In this document: positions 34,509-44,553 of the stretch, piece after piece
Layout: every line of letters begins with the position of its first letter
How positions within the stretch are numbered: position 1 is the stretch's first letter
Assembly: GCA_022822545.1 (NCBI GenBank)
Contig: JAJEBE010000040.1
Coordinates: forward strand, 62,001-126,000
Origin: Anaerolineae bacterium
GTDB lineage: Bacteria; Chloroflexota; Anaerolineae; Aggregatilineales; Phototrophicaceae
Reading direction: 5' to 3'
Length of the DNA: 64,000 nt
Notes under the pieces: model-generated
Told to the model about the DNA's origin: nothing
The model's database searches: none
What the model saw: only the letters and a program-made list of their open reading frames with translations
Position numbers and translations under genes: made by a program

Positions 34509-35855
34509 TCAAATCGCGGTTGTATCAACATCCCAGATTAACATGGATTCGCCAACGATCATCAGTGAAACAGCCAGCAATATCGTGCCGCTGTTTCCGC
34601 TGATTTCGCGGGCCAAAGCAAGCGCGGCGGGCAGGTCCTTGGTGTAATGCAGGCTGCTCGCCAAGCCCTGCGCAGCGGCAAGCGCCTGCTCAGGCGAGGG
34701 AAAGCGCGTATTGGGATTGATATCGGTCTCCGTGATGATCAGCGCCTGGCTGATTGCCGCCATGACCTTATACACAGCGGCGTAATCCCGATCGCGGGGG
34801 ATGCCGACAATGGACAGGACCGGCTCGCGCAGGCGCGGCTTGACGCTGGCGACGAAGGACTCCGCCGAGCTCAAGGTGATCGCGCCATCGACATAGACGG
34901 CCGGCTTATCAGCGAGCTTCTGTACGCGCCCCAGCCATTTGACCTGCTGCAAGCCATGGCGAATCGCTTCCTTCCAGGATGCGTCGGGCGGGCGATTCCG
35001 CTGCGACATGAGCTCCACAGCGCGTATTGCGAGGGAGGCATTGTCAAGCTGGTAGCGCCCGAGCAGGGGCAAGTCAAGCTGGCCGTATGGACGCAAACGA
35101 ATCCGCTGTCCGTCTTGGCGATCGGCGACCCAGGTTGCCAATTCTGATTCGCCAATGCGAACAAGCTGGGCGTCCAGGCGGTCACATTCCCGCTGCAGGA
35201 CGTCAATGACCGCAGGCGCTTGTGGCAGGCTGATGGCGCGGCTGCCGCTTTTGATGATGCCCGCCTTGTGCCAGGCGATGCGCTCGAGGGTGTCGCCCAG
35301 CAGGGCAGTATGTTCCAGCATGATTGGCGCGAAGACGGAAAGCGCATTGGGCACGACAGCGACATCATCAAAGCGCCCGCCGCGCCCCACCTCGAGCAGG
35401 GCCGCATCGACGCCGGTCTCGTCAAAATAACGCAGGGCGATGGCCAGGAATATGCCTTGGGGGCTGAGATACTGTGTGCCTTTCAGGTCAGCAGTTATCG
35501 CATTGATGCTCGGCGCCAGGCTGTTGAGAATGCGCAGGAAGTCGGCGGTCGGGATCATGCCCCCGTTCACGCGAATCCGCTCGTTCCAGTGGACGAGGTG
35601 CGGGCTGGTAATGGCGCCGACGCGATGCCCCAGCGCTTCGAGCAATTTCGCCATGATGGCGGTGACCGACCCCTTGCCGCGGCTGCCGGTGACAACCGCG
35701 TATTCGCGCTCGGCGGCGAGCAAGTTTTCGCGGGCCAGCAGTTTGCGCGTCGGCGCGATATCGCGTGTATATTCGTCGAGTCCGCGCGAGGCGGCATCCA
35801 GGCGGCGGCGGGTGGCGAAGATGACGTTTAGCGCCTCTTCCATGGACGTGATCAT
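34509..35855 (-). CDS. folC: Folylpolyglutamate synthase / Mur ligase family protein
   Basis: This 448-residue ATP-dependent ligase of the FolC group adds glutamate to folates. The P-loop is VVTGSRGKGSVTAIMAKLLEALG (about residues 55-77), followed by GAITSPHLVHWNERIRVNG, as in FolC. The central DAALLEVGRGGRFDDVAVVP and the C-terminal Mur ligase domain (RVQKLADKPAVYVDGAI) complete it. GSRGKGS replaces the more usual GTNGKGS, so substrate could differ. Two ATGs (35855, 35843) are possible. Confidence 0.88.
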   Translation of the reverse strand: MITSMEEALNVIFATRRRLDAASRGLDEYTRDIAPTRKLLARENLLAAEREYAVVTGSRGKGSVTAIMAKLLEALGHRVGAITSPHLVHWNERIRVNGGMIPTADFLRILNSLAPSINAITADLKGTQYLSPQGIFLAIALRYFDETGVDAALLEVGRGGRFDDVAVVPNALSVFAPIMLEHTALLGDTLERIAWHKAGIIKSGSRAISLPQAPAVIDVLQRECDRLDAQLVRIGESELATWVADRQDGQRIRLRPYGQLDLPLLGRYQLDNASLAIRAVELMSQRNRPPDASWKEAIRHGLQQVKWLGRVQKLADKPAVYVDGAITLSSAESFVASVKPRLREPVLSIVGIPRDRDYAAVYKVMAAISQALIITETDINPNTRFPSPEQALAAAQGLASSLHYTKDLPAALALAREISGNSGTILLAVSLMIVGESMLIWDVDTTAI

Positions 35856-36163
35856 TAGCGAGCTTCCCCTTTCGTCAGGGCATAATCATAGCGAAGGACT
35901 CGTCCCCGCCCTAGAACTGTTTTACAGCGGGATGGCGAACTTGGCCCAGTGGGGATTAAGCACAGGGGGCACAGGGTTAACATTTTGATTAAACGAAGAA
36001 GTCATGCGCTTTGTGTTCTCCAGCGCTCGGGCGAAAAATTGCGGTTGGACAGAAGAATGCAAGCGGTTGGAAGCTTGCGACATGGCGGTGTTGCCGCGAT
36101 TCATTGCCCCTTTGTTAATTATGGCCTTTGGGCTAGATTCTGCCTTGATGGGACTCGGCGAGA
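35856..36163 (+). other. Intergenic region between divergent genes
   Basis: About 308 bases separate folC (minus) and the flippase (plus). It must hold both promoters. Small open frames here lack ribosome sites and show no protein features. No hairpin or repeat of note was seen. Confidence 0.5.
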
Positions 36164-37684
36164 GTGACCGCATTGTCTGAAGCCAAAACGATCACGGGCA
36201 GCGACGCCAGACGCGCCGCGCGCAACATCAGCGTACTGATGCTTGCCAGCGTCGTCAGCAAGGGCGCGCTTTATATCTGGCAGATCACGCTATCGGTCTT
36301 GCTTGGCCCGACCGAGTACGGCATCTATGGCACGATCGGCGGGATGATGGTCACGGCGGCGTCGGTGGCGAGTTTTGGCCTGGGTTTGATCGTCATCCGC
36401 GATGTGGCGCGCGAGCCGGAGAAGGCGGGCAAGTACTGGACCGCCATGATTTTCACACAGACAATCCTGGCCCTGTTCGCCTACGTTGGCATGAACGGCT
36501 TCGCAATAGGGTACAGCGAGACGCTACGCGCCTTTGCCGCCCTGGCCGGCATCAACCTGTTCATCGATCTTTTTGGCAATATGGGTTACGACTTGCTCTT
36601 GGCTCAAGAGCGCATGGCAGCCACATCGCTGGTCGAGATCGCGCATATCTTCTTGCGGATCGGCCTCGCGCTGCTGGCATTAAGCGCCGGTTGGGGCTTG
36701 CTGGGCGTATACGTGGCCGCTGTTATCTCAGGCATTCTTCGCTCGCTTGTGTTGGTGGCGCTGAACCTTCGCGCCGGCGTCCGGCCGCAATTTCCCTTCG
36801 ACCGCACGGTGGCCAAGCCGCTGATCATCAACAGCGCGCCTCTGGCTTTGTCCGCGTTTTTGACGCTGGCCTACAATCATTCCGACAAGCTGCTGACGAG
36901 CGGGATCCTCAGCGAAACCATCACCGGTTATTTGACGGCCGCCTTCGTCATTAACTTCGGTCTGATCGAGCTCATCAGCGTGTCGGTCCTGGTGGCGGCC
37001 TATCCATTGCTTTCGCGTTATTATGACGAGGGGCGCAACCCTTTCTTCGGCTTCATGATCGAGAAGCTGGCGCTGTACACGGTGCTGGTCGGCGTGCCGA
37101 TGGCGCTGAGCATCAGCATCCTGGCGGACAAGATCATCGTGCCGCTGCTGGGGGAAGCGTATGAGCCCTCGGCCGGCATCTTGCGTCTGCTGATCTGGTA
37201 TACCGCTATCACCATCTTTGGCAATGTCATCAACCAAGGCATGCTGATCCAAAACCGTCAGCGGCGCCTGCTGCTAATCCGCGCGGCGAGCCTGGGGCTA
37301 AACATCATTTTGACCGCAGTCCTGCTATTCAATTGGGGTGATCCGCGCGGCGCCGTCGCCGCCTCTATTGTTGGGGAAGCGCTTGTCGTCGTCTTGCTGC
37401 TGCTGAGCTTCCGCGCACTGGGCTGGCAACCGGGCCGCATCGCCAGCAGCGCCCTCCGTCTGATACCGATTGCCGTACCGACTGCGCTGATTATGCTGGC
37501 GCTGCGCGAGCAGTTCATCGCGCTGCCATTGCTCGGCGGGCTCGGCGTCTATGCGGGAGGGGTCCTGTTGCTACGGGTCCTGCATTCGGAAGACTGGGAC
37601 CTTTTCTACCGGCTTGCTTCCACGCTGCCGGGCGCGGGGATGTTGCTGCGTTACTGGAAACGCGATGTCGAATTGAGTTGGTGA
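36164..37684 (+). CDS. Oligosaccharide flippase family (polysaccharide biosynthesis) membrane protein
   Basis: This 506-residue multipass membrane protein of the MATE/Wzx group moves lipid-linked oligosaccharides across the membrane. The N-terminus has NISVLMLASVVSKGALYIWQ, and about 12-14 hydrophobic helices follow. Arg/Lys residues at helix ends and YGIYGTIGGMMVTAASVASF fit the family. The start GTG 36164 is weakly supported; a TTG at 36173 is also possible. It is followed 5 bases later by a glycosyltransferase, so the pair is probably part of a surface polysaccharide pathway. Confidence 0.88.
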   Translation: MTALSEAKTITGSDARRAARNISVLMLASVVSKGALYIWQITLSVLLGPTEYGIYGTIGGMMVTAASVASFGLGLIVIRDVAREPEKAGKYWTAMIFTQTILALFAYVGMNGFAIGYSETLRAFAALAGINLFIDLFGNMGYDLLLAQERMAATSLVEIAHIFLRIGLALLALSAGWGLLGVYVAAVISGILRSLVLVALNLRAGVRPQFPFDRTVAKPLIINSAPLALSAFLTLAYNHSDKLLTSGILSETITGYLTAAFVINFGLIELISVSVLVAAYPLLSRYYDEGRNPFFGFMIEKLALYTVLVGVPMALSISILADKIIVPLLGEAYEPSAGILRLLIWYTAITIFGNVINQGMLIQNRQRRLLLIRAASLGLNIILTAVLLFNWGDPRGAVAASIVGEALVVVLLLLSFRALGWQPGRIASSALRLIPIAVPTALIMLALREQFIALPLLGGLGVYAGGVLLLRVLHSEDWDLFYRLASTLPGAGMLLRYWKRDVELSW

Positions 37685-37688
37685 CTCA

Positions 37689-38876
37689 ATGCGCATTTTG
37701 CATGTGACGCCGTATTACACGCCGGCTTACGCCTTTGGCGGCGTGGTACGTTCTGCCGAGATCATGGCGACCTCGTTGGCGGCGCGGGGGCACGATGTCA
37801 CCGTCTTGACCACCGACGCCCTGGACCATGAGCGGCGATATGCGGGCATGCTGGACGAAAAGATTGGCGGCGTACGGGTTCTTCGGCGGCCGAATTTATC
37901 GCCCTGGTTGCGCGGCAAGCTCAACTTGTCTACGCCGCGAGGCATGAAGCGGGCTGCTGAGTCAATCCTGCCAAATGTCGATATCCTTCACGTACACGAA
38001 TTTCGCACGCTGGAGAATCTGCTGGCGACGCCTGTCGCGCAGGCGCTGGGGAGGCCGATCGTGCTATCGCCGCATGGCACGCTGAATCTCAGCAGCGGGC
38101 GCAGCCGGCTGAAGTCCGCTTGGGATCGCGTCTTGGGCGCCGGCGTCGCCACCCGCATCGATCATGTCATCGCCTTGACCGATACGGAGCTGGCCGAGGT
38201 CAAGTCGCTCTGGAAAGGATTCGGGACGAGGCAAACTCCAACCGGATTCAGTGTCATTCCGAATGCCGTCTCTTTGGGCGAGTTTGATGCGCGGCGCCTG
38301 GCTGCCGACTTTCGCAAGCGGTATCACCTTGGCGACGCGCCGACCGCGCTCTTCATGGGGCGCTTGCATGCGCGCAAGGGCGTCGATGCGCTCATTGAAG
38401 CGTTTAAGGCGGCGGATGCGGGAGAGGCGCGCCTGCTGATCGTGGGGCCGGACGAGGGGATGCTGCCCACCCTGCGGGCGCTCGCGGGTGAGGACAGGCG
38501 CATCGTCTTCACCGGTCATCTGGATGGGGACGCGCGGCTGGGCGCGCTGGCGGCGGGTGATGTTTTTGCGCTGCCCGCGACCGGAGAGGGTCAGCCGATG
38601 GCAGCGTTGGAGGCGCTAGCGGCGGGCATGCCGGTTCTGCTTTCGCCGGGCTGCAATTTGGATGTGGTGGAGACGGCTGGCGCTGGCTATGTAGTTGAAG
38701 CGACGAGAGATGCACTCGCTGAGAAATTGCGCGAGCTGCTGCGGAATGACGCATTGCGCCGCGAGATGGGCGGCCGGGCGCGGCGGCTGGTCGCGGAGCG
38801 GTTTTCGCCGGATGTGGTGGTGGAGAGGCTGGAGGGGGTTTATCAGGGCCTGCTTGATCAGAAAGCGGCGCGATAG
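37689..38876 (+). CDS. Glycosyltransferase family 4 protein
   Basis: This 395-residue GT-B fold enzyme transfers a sugar from a nucleotide-sugar donor. The N-terminal Rossmann domain starts RILHVTPYYTPAYAFGGVVRSAEIMA; the C-terminal domain holds FMGRLHARKGVDALIEAF, LLIVGPDEGML, and the ExxxxxxxE motif in GEGQPMAALEALAAGMPVLLSPG. It lies 5 bases downstream of the flippase gene in an operon. The transferred sugar cannot be told from sequence. Confidence 0.92.
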   Translation: MRILHVTPYYTPAYAFGGVVRSAEIMATSLAARGHDVTVLTTDALDHERRYAGMLDEKIGGVRVLRRPNLSPWLRGKLNLSTPRGMKRAAESILPNVDILHVHEFRTLENLLATPVAQALGRPIVLSPHGTLNLSSGRSRLKSAWDRVLGAGVATRIDHVIALTDTELAEVKSLWKGFGTRQTPTGFSVIPNAVSLGEFDARRLAADFRKRYHLGDAPTALFMGRLHARKGVDALIEAFKAADAGEARLLIVGPDEGMLPTLRALAGEDRRIVFTGHLDGDARLGALAAGDVFALPATGEGQPMAALEALAAGMPVLLSPGCNLDVVETAGAGYVVEATRDALAEKLRELLRNDALRREMGGRARRLVAERFSPDVVVERLEGVYQGLLDQKAAR

Positions 38877-39100
38877 GCAGGAGCCTCGCAGCAGCGCAGC
38901 CGGCGCAAACGTGACCGCCTACCAATGCAAATCTTACGTTATGCCGTTATCCTGTATGAATGTCATGCGGAAATTCATCGCAACTGTACAATAGAATTGT
39001 TCCAAACGCGGACTAGTGTCGCCGCCTCTTTGCCATGCGCAATCTGCGAATCTCGACGGACAACTCAGCGTAGAATAACTATCGTTTTCAAGGAAGATAC

Positions 39101-41719
39101 ATGATCCGATTTGACCGATTCACCGAACGCGCCCAGGATGCCGCCGCCCGCGCCTACGAAATCCTGCACCGCTATGGCCACTCGCAGGTGGATACCGAGC
39201 ATATCTTGCTGGCGCTGCTGGAACAGACGGATGGCGTCGTCCCGCAGATACTCGAGCGGCTCGCCGTGGATGTCGGCGCCTTGCGCTCCCGCGTTGACGA
39301 TATCCTGCGGGAAAGCCCGCGGACAGCGACCATCTACGGGCAGGGCACGAATCAGGTCTTTATTACGCCGCGGCTGAAGAGCATCATCGACCGCGCCAAC
39401 GAAGAGGCGAACCGCCTGCGCGATGAATACATCAGCACCGAGCATATCTTCCTGGCGCTGCTCAATGAGCGCAACACCGGCGTCGCCAACACCATGGCGG
39501 AATACAGCATCACCCGCGATCGCGTGGCCGACGCGGTCAAGGATATTCGAGGCGGGCAGCGCGTCACCGATCCGCAAGCGGAGAGCCGCTACCGCACGCT
39601 GGAAAAGTACAGCCGCGACCTGACGCGCATGGCGCATGAAGGCAAACTCGATCCGGTGATCGGGCGCGATGGCGAGATCTTGCGCGTTATACAAGTGCTG
39701 AGCCGCCGGACAAAGAACAATCCGGTGCTAATCGGCGAAGCGGGGGTGGGCAAGACCGCCATCGTCGAGGGCTTGGCGCAGAAAATCGCCGCCAACGATG
39801 TGCCGGACCTTCTGCTGGGCAAGCGCGTGCTGCGCCTGGACTTGAGCGGCATGCTGGCCGGCAGCCGTTTTCGCGGCGAGTTTGAAGAGCGGCTGAAGGG
39901 CACGATTGAAGAGATACAGCGCTCGGAAGGCGAGATCATCCTGTTCATCGACGAACTGCACCAAGTGGTGGGCGCGGGCGCGGCGGCCGGCGCGATGGAC
40001 GCTGGCAACATGATGAAACCGGCGCTGGCGCGCGGAGAATTACAGACCGTCGGCGCGACCACAATGGATGAGTACCGGCAGCATATCGAAAAGGATAGCG
40101 CGCTAGACCGGCGCTTCGCTCCCATTTTCGTCGAAGAGCCGAATATCGAAGACAGCATCTCGATGCTGTACGGGATTCGCGATCGTTACGAGGCGCATCA
40201 CAACGTCAACATCGCCGATGACGCGATTGAAGCGGCGGCGCGCCTATCCGCGCGTTACTTGACCGAGCGCAAACTGCCCGACAAAGCCATCGACCTGCTG
40301 GACGAAGCGGCGGCGAAATTGCGCGTCGCGCTATTCTCCATGCCCCCCGAACTGAAGAAACTGCGCGAGACCATTGATCAACTCGCGATGGAGGAACAGG
40401 CAGCCGGGCTCTCGCGCGATTATGAGCGGGCGGCGGATTGCAAGATGCAGCGCATTCAGCTCGAAGAAGAATACGAGCGCGCGCATCGCAGGTGGCGGCA
40501 GGAGAACACGCTCGATGAGTTGGTGACGGCCGACAACGTGGCGCAAGTGGTCGAGCAATGGACCGGCATCCCGGTGCAGAACATGCTGGAAACAGAATCC
40601 GAGAAGCTGCTGCGGATGGAGGATGTGCTCAAGGAACGGGTGATCGGGCAGGAAAATGCGGTCATCGCGCTTTCGGATGCGATCCGGCGGGCGCGCAGCG
40701 GGCTCAAAGATCCCAAGCGGCCCATCGGCTCCTTCATCTTCCTTGGCTCAAGCGGTGTCGGCAAGACGGAACTGGCGAAGGCCTTGGCGGAATTCATGTT
40801 TGATGACGAAGACAATTTGGTTCGCGTCGATATGAGCGAATACCGCGAGAAGCATACGGTCAGCCGGCTTTTCGGCGCGCCGCCCGGCTATGTCGGTTAT
40901 GAAGCCGGCGGGCAGTTGACCGAAGCCATCCGCCGGCGGCCTTACCGGGTGGTCTTGTTTGATGAGATCGAAAAGGCGCATCCGGATGTATGGAGCGCGC
41001 TGCTGCAAGTGCTGGAAGATGGCCGGATGACCGATGGTCAGGGTCATACGGTTGACTTCCGCAATACCGTGCTGATCATGACCAGCAATCTCGGCACTGA
41101 GTTCGCCCGGCACGGCGGCGCGCTTGGATTCTTGCAGAGCGATGAGGAGGCCGTCGCCGACCACCGCAAGATTGAGAAAGCCATGCGCGATACCTTCCGT
41201 CCGGAGTTCCTGAATCGCATTGACGAGATCATCATATTTGAGCCGCTGACGCTTGAAGCAGTCGAGCAGATGGTTGATTTGCAGTTGCGGGAATTGGCGG
41301 AGCGCATGGACGATGCTGGATTGAGCATCCACTTGACGGAGCCGGCGCGCTATTGGCTGGCGAAAAAGGGCTATGACCCGCAGTTTGGCGCTCGCCCCCT
41401 GCGCCGCGCCGTGCAGCGCCATATCGAAACGCCGCTGAGCATTCATCTGCTCAAGGGCGATTTCAACGCTGGCGACCTCGTGGTCATCGACGAGCAGGAC
41501 GATCAACTCGAATTCTCGCGCCACGCTGATCAGCAGAGTGTTTATGCTGAGGGCAGCGAGGCGACGCAAAGCGAATACGGGGACTTCTACGAAGAAAGTT
41601 ACCCGACGCAGGATTACTACGATGCCAGATATGAAGATGAAGACTTCGCCGATTTTCTCTCGCAGACTGATGATGACGATGAGTTTGATCCCTTCCCGGC
41701 GCCGCCGCGGGGCACATAG
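39101..41719 (+). CDS. ATP-dependent Clp protease ATP-binding subunit (ClpC/ClpA-type AAA+)
   Basis: The 872-residue Hsp100 unfoldase has two Clp_N half-repeats (about residues 1-145). The first AAA+ domain has [15 protein letters not shown] (Walker A) and [15 protein letters not shown] (Walker B). A short middle helix pair follows, then the second AAA+ domain with [16 protein letters not shown] and [14 protein letters not shown] ClpP-docking-like LGF (GGALGFLQ) is present, so it probably works with ClpP. The last ~60 residues are rich in Asp, Glu and Tyr and are not part of the usual fold. AAGGAAG precedes the ATG. It is a paralog of the clpC at 44.5 kb. Confidence 0.92.
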   Translation: MIRFDRFTERAQDAAARAYEILHRYGHSQVDTEHILLALLEQTDGVVPQILERLAVDVGALRSRVDDILRESPRTATIYGQGTNQVFITPRLKSIIDRANEEANRLRDEYISTEHIFLALLNERNTGVANTMAEYSITRDRVADAVKDIRGGQRVTDPQAESRYRTLEKYSRDLTRMAHEGKLDPVIGRDGEILRVIQVLSRRTKNNPVLIGEAGVGKTAIVEGLAQKIAANDVPDLLLGKRVLRLDLSGMLAGSRFRGEFEERLKGTIEEIQRSEGEIILFIDELHQVVGAGAAAGAMDAGNMMKPALARGELQTVGATTMDEYRQHIEKDSALDRRFAPIFVEEPNIEDSISMLYGIRDRYEAHHNVNIADDAIEAAARLSARYLTERKLPDKAIDLLDEAAAKLRVALFSMPPELKKLRETIDQLAMEEQAAGLSRDYERAADCKMQRIQLEEEYERAHRRWRQENTLDELVTADNVAQVVEQWTGIPVQNMLETESEKLLRMEDVLKERVIGQENAVIALSDAIRRARSGLKDPKRPIGSFIFLGSSGVGKTELAKALAEFMFDDEDNLVRVDMSEYREKHTVSRLFGAPPGYVGYEAGGQLTEAIRRRPYRVVLFDEIEKAHPDVWSALLQVLEDGRMTDGQGHTVDFRNTVLIMTSNLGTEFARHGGALGFLQSDEEAVADHRKIEKAMRDTFRPEFLNRIDEIIIFEPLTLEAVEQMVDLQLRELAERMDDAGLSIHLTEPARYWLAKKGYDPQFGARPLRRAVQRHIETPLSIHLLKGDFNAGDLVVIDEQDDQLEFSRHADQQSVYAEGSEATQSEYGDFYEESYPTQDYYDARYEDEDFADFLSQTDDDDEFDPFPAPPRGT

Positions 41720-41876
41720 GCTCATTCACCGGCGAGAATCGCCATAACGCGTTTCACTTGTCTAAGCTGGCCAAATCAGCCGGGATTCCAGATAGCGCGC
41801 AGTTTGCGTTGCTCATTTTGTCCTTTGACTATACGCGGGCAATAGCTATAATGTCTGCGCAGACTTCGGGCAAGAG

Positions 41877-43409
41877 ATGGGTGCCGCCATGAGTGTACAA
41901 GAACAAGGTAAGATTGAAGAATCGCAGCAGGATGCTTCGTCTGCCGAGTTGTCGTCTTCAGAGTCCTCCAACCTTGAGGCAGTCGTTGACCTGGTTTCGG
42001 CAGAGAACATCGCCGCGGATAGCAGCATCGCTGATGAGGAGCCGGCGACAAGCGCCGTTGCTGAAGCGGCTGCGCCAGCGCCCGAGGCGGTCTCGGCCGA
42101 ATCCGAGGCCGATGCAGTCACGGTTGTTGAGAACGCAACCGACGCCGCGCAAGAAGCGACCCAGAATGTGGCGGAAACCGTCGCGGACCCTGCCTCATCC
42201 CAAGCCGACGAAACCAAACCGGCTGATGACACAGCAACTGCGCCAGCAAAAGAAGAAGTGAAATTCAAGCGCGGACAGGTGTATCAGGGCGTTATAAGCA
42301 GCACGACGCCGACCGCCGTCACTGTCGATCTCGGCGATGGCGATCAAGGCATTGTGCCTGGCCGGGAACTGGAGTTGATGACGCGGAAGATGCTTGAGTC
42401 CCTGGTGGTTGGGGCGAGCGTGGATGTTTATGTGGTGAACCCGCGCAATCATCGTGGTGATACCATTCTTTCGATCAATCACGCGCTGGAAGAACTTGAC
42501 TGGCGCAATGCTGAAGAATTCTCCAAATCCAAGCAAGTTCATGATGCTTTGATCGGCGGCTACAACAAAGGCGGCCTTATCGTGCGCTTTGGGCGCTTGC
42601 GCGGTTTTGTGCCGCAGAGCCAACTGGCGGAAGAGCGGGTTCGTAATATGACCGGCGCCACGCCGGAAGAGCGATTTGGTCCAATGGTGAATCAGCCGAT
42701 CGGCGTGAAGGTGATGGAAGTCGACCGCCACCGCAATCGCCTGATCCTGTCGGAACGGGCTGCCTTGCGCGATGTCCGCCAACGGCGCAAGGAAGCGTTA
42801 ATCGCCGAATTGAAGGTAGGTGATATTCGCAAGGGCAAGGTCGTCAGCCTGGAGAATTTTGGCGCCTTTGTTGACATTGGCGGAGGCGAGGGCTTAATTC
42901 ATCTTTCCGAGCTGGCCTGGGGGCATATTACGCATCCGCGTCAAGCGGTGAATATCGGCGATGAAGTTGAGGTTGAGGTGATCAGCGTCAATGCCGATGC
43001 CAAGCGCATTGGCTTGAGCCGGCGGCGTGTCATCAGCGACCCATGGGACGAAATCGCGACATCGCTGCGGCGGGGCCAGTTGGTGCGCGGTCGCGTTACC
43101 AAGTTGACCAAATTCGGCGCTTTCGCTCGCCTCATTGACCATGACGCTGTAGAAGGCTTGATTCACATTTCCGAGCTCGCCAGCGAGCGCGTCAGCCATC
43201 CGCGCGAAGTCGTCAACCGCGGCGACGAGTTGGTCCTGCGCATTGTCAAAATCGATATCAAGGAGCGCCGGCTCGGCCTCAGCCTGAAGTCGGTCAATTC
43301 GACAGAATTTCTCGATTTGGACTGGGAGATGGCGCTACAAGATTCGGCGGCGCTTTCGCAAACGGCAGAAGCATCGGAGGCTGCCGAACCGGAAAACGAA
43401 GACCGGTAA
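41877..43409 (+). CDS. rpsA: 30S ribosomal protein S1
   Basis: This 510-residue RNA-binding protein helps mRNA onto the ribosome. An unusual ~130-residue N-terminal region is rich in Ala, Glu, Asp, Ser and Thr and probably disordered. Four S1 domains follow (about residues 133-205, 215-300, 313-385, 398-470), as seen in FKRGQVYQGVISSTTPTAVTVD, GDIRKGKVVSLENFGAFVDIGGGEGLIHLSE, and GQLVRGRVTKLTKFGAFARLIDH. Two ATGs (41877, 41889) are possible; neither has an ideal site. A terminator closes the gene. The four-domain form is typical of non-proteobacterial S1. Confidence 0.92.
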   Translation: MGAAMSVQEQGKIEESQQDASSAELSSSESSNLEAVVDLVSAENIAADSSIADEEPATSAVAEAAAPAPEAVSAESEADAVTVVENATDAAQEATQNVAETVADPASSQADETKPADDTATAPAKEEVKFKRGQVYQGVISSTTPTAVTVDLGDGDQGIVPGRELELMTRKMLESLVVGASVDVYVVNPRNHRGDTILSINHALEELDWRNAEEFSKSKQVHDALIGGYNKGGLIVRFGRLRGFVPQSQLAEERVRNMTGATPEERFGPMVNQPIGVKVMEVDRHRNRLILSERAALRDVRQRRKEALIAELKVGDIRKGKVVSLENFGAFVDIGGGEGLIHLSELAWGHITHPRQAVNIGDEVEVEVISVNADAKRIGLSRRRVISDPWDEIATSLRRGQLVRGRVTKLTKFGAFARLIDHDAVEGLIHISELASERVSHPREVVNRGDELVLRIVKIDIKERRLGLSLKSVNSTEFLDLDWEMALQDSAALSQTAEASEAAEPENEDR

Positions 43410-43434
43410 GGTCAAATTGCAGCAATCACGTGAG

Positions 43435-43460
43435 GACATCCGCATTGGATGTCTTTTTGT
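43435..43460 (+). terminator. Terminator after rpsA
   Basis: GACATCC (43435-43441) pairs with GGATGTC (43447-43453) around GCATT, followed by TTTTTGTTT. It lies 25 bases past the rpsA stop codon. Confidence 0.85.
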
Positions 43461-43560
43461 TTACATAGCGGTCGGTTGCGTCCAAAGACAAGACTATTTC
43501 GTACAAATTACAGAAAGCCTTACTGCAAAGCGACGCTGTTGATGGCAGGAGGTTGTGCCA

Positions 43561-44319
43561 ATGTCAAACAGAATGGAACGTTTCACACAGCGCGCGCGCC
43601 ATGTACTGAGCTTGGCGCAAGAAGAGGCCAATCGCCTGCGTCACCATCAGATTGGAACGGAACACCTGCTGCTGGGCTTGATGCGGGAAGAAGTCGGCAT
43701 CGCCGGAAGAGTCCTGCGCGATCTGGGCCTGGACCTGCGGCGGGTGGAAGAATTGGTCAAGCGCCTGTCAACGGCGGGTGAGCGCAGCGCAAATTCTCAG
43801 CTGGATCTATCGCCAGGAACAAGGCGGACGCTTGAGTTGGCGGTCAATGAGGCGCGCCGCTTGGGGCATCGCTACATCGGCTCCGAGCATCTGCTGCTTG
43901 GGCTGGCGCGGCTTCCGGATGGCGTCGCCATGGAAATCTTGCGCCTGCTAGGTATTGACGCTGACCAAATACGACAAGGGGTCCACAATGTAGTTCAAGA
44001 GCCTGCGGCAGTTTCAGCGCGAACAAGAGAATCGCCGCCCGCCCGTCAACCTGCCCCTGGCAACCCGGAATTCCTGCTCCAGCGGATTTCCTACGTTTCC
44101 GGTCGCATCTTCCATTATCCCGTTGAGCTGTCACCAAGCCTTAAGAACGCGCTTGAGCTGGCCCTGCAAGAAATAGGCTTGGCGCAATCCTTCGTCTTGG
44201 ACGACCGTCACATCCTGCTGGGACTACTGAAAAATCCGGATAGCTTCGTGAGCCGAGCCTTGCGGGATATGGGCATCGACCGCCGGGAATTGACTCGCAT
44301 ACTGCGTCATTCTTCTTAG
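43561..44319 (+). CDS. Stand-alone Clp N-domain protein (no AAA+ domain)
   Basis: This 252-residue protein has two Clp_N half-repeats (about residues 5-150: [47 protein letters not shown]). A third, diverged half-repeat lies near the C-terminus (SLKNALELALQEIGLAQSF, DRHILLGLLKNP). No ATPase domain follows. The first ~300 bases are nearly the same as the start of the downstream clpC, showing a partial gene duplication. I chose ATG 43561 because AGGAGG lies 8 bases upstream. It may bind substrates or adaptors of ClpC in competition, like ClpT or other ClpC-N-like proteins; this is inference. Confidence 0.86.
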   Translation: MSNRMERFTQRARHVLSLAQEEANRLRHHQIGTEHLLLGLMREEVGIAGRVLRDLGLDLRRVEELVKRLSTAGERSANSQLDLSPGTRRTLELAVNEARRLGHRYIGSEHLLLGLARLPDGVAMEILRLLGIDADQIRQGVHNVVQEPAAVSARTRESPPARQPAPGNPEFLLQRISYVSGRIFHYPVELSPSLKNALELALQEIGLAQSFVLDDRHILLGLLKNPDSFVSRALRDMGIDRRELTRILRHSS

Positions 44320-44553
44320 ATATGAGCAAGAGAACCGATTCATCCGCCCGCTGCCCCTCAGCCAAGCCGGGTTTTCCGTTGATAATTTTTACATCATCGG
44401 CTAGTATCAAGTAAGTCTTGTACGTCATGCCCGGTTTGAATTGATGATTATACGCGACTGCGCGTGGCTTGGTTTGACCGCTGGTAATGAAAGATCAACG
44501 ACCAATTCTGTTCTGGCCCATCCGATGGGCGCCTGATTTGGGAGGGATTGACC

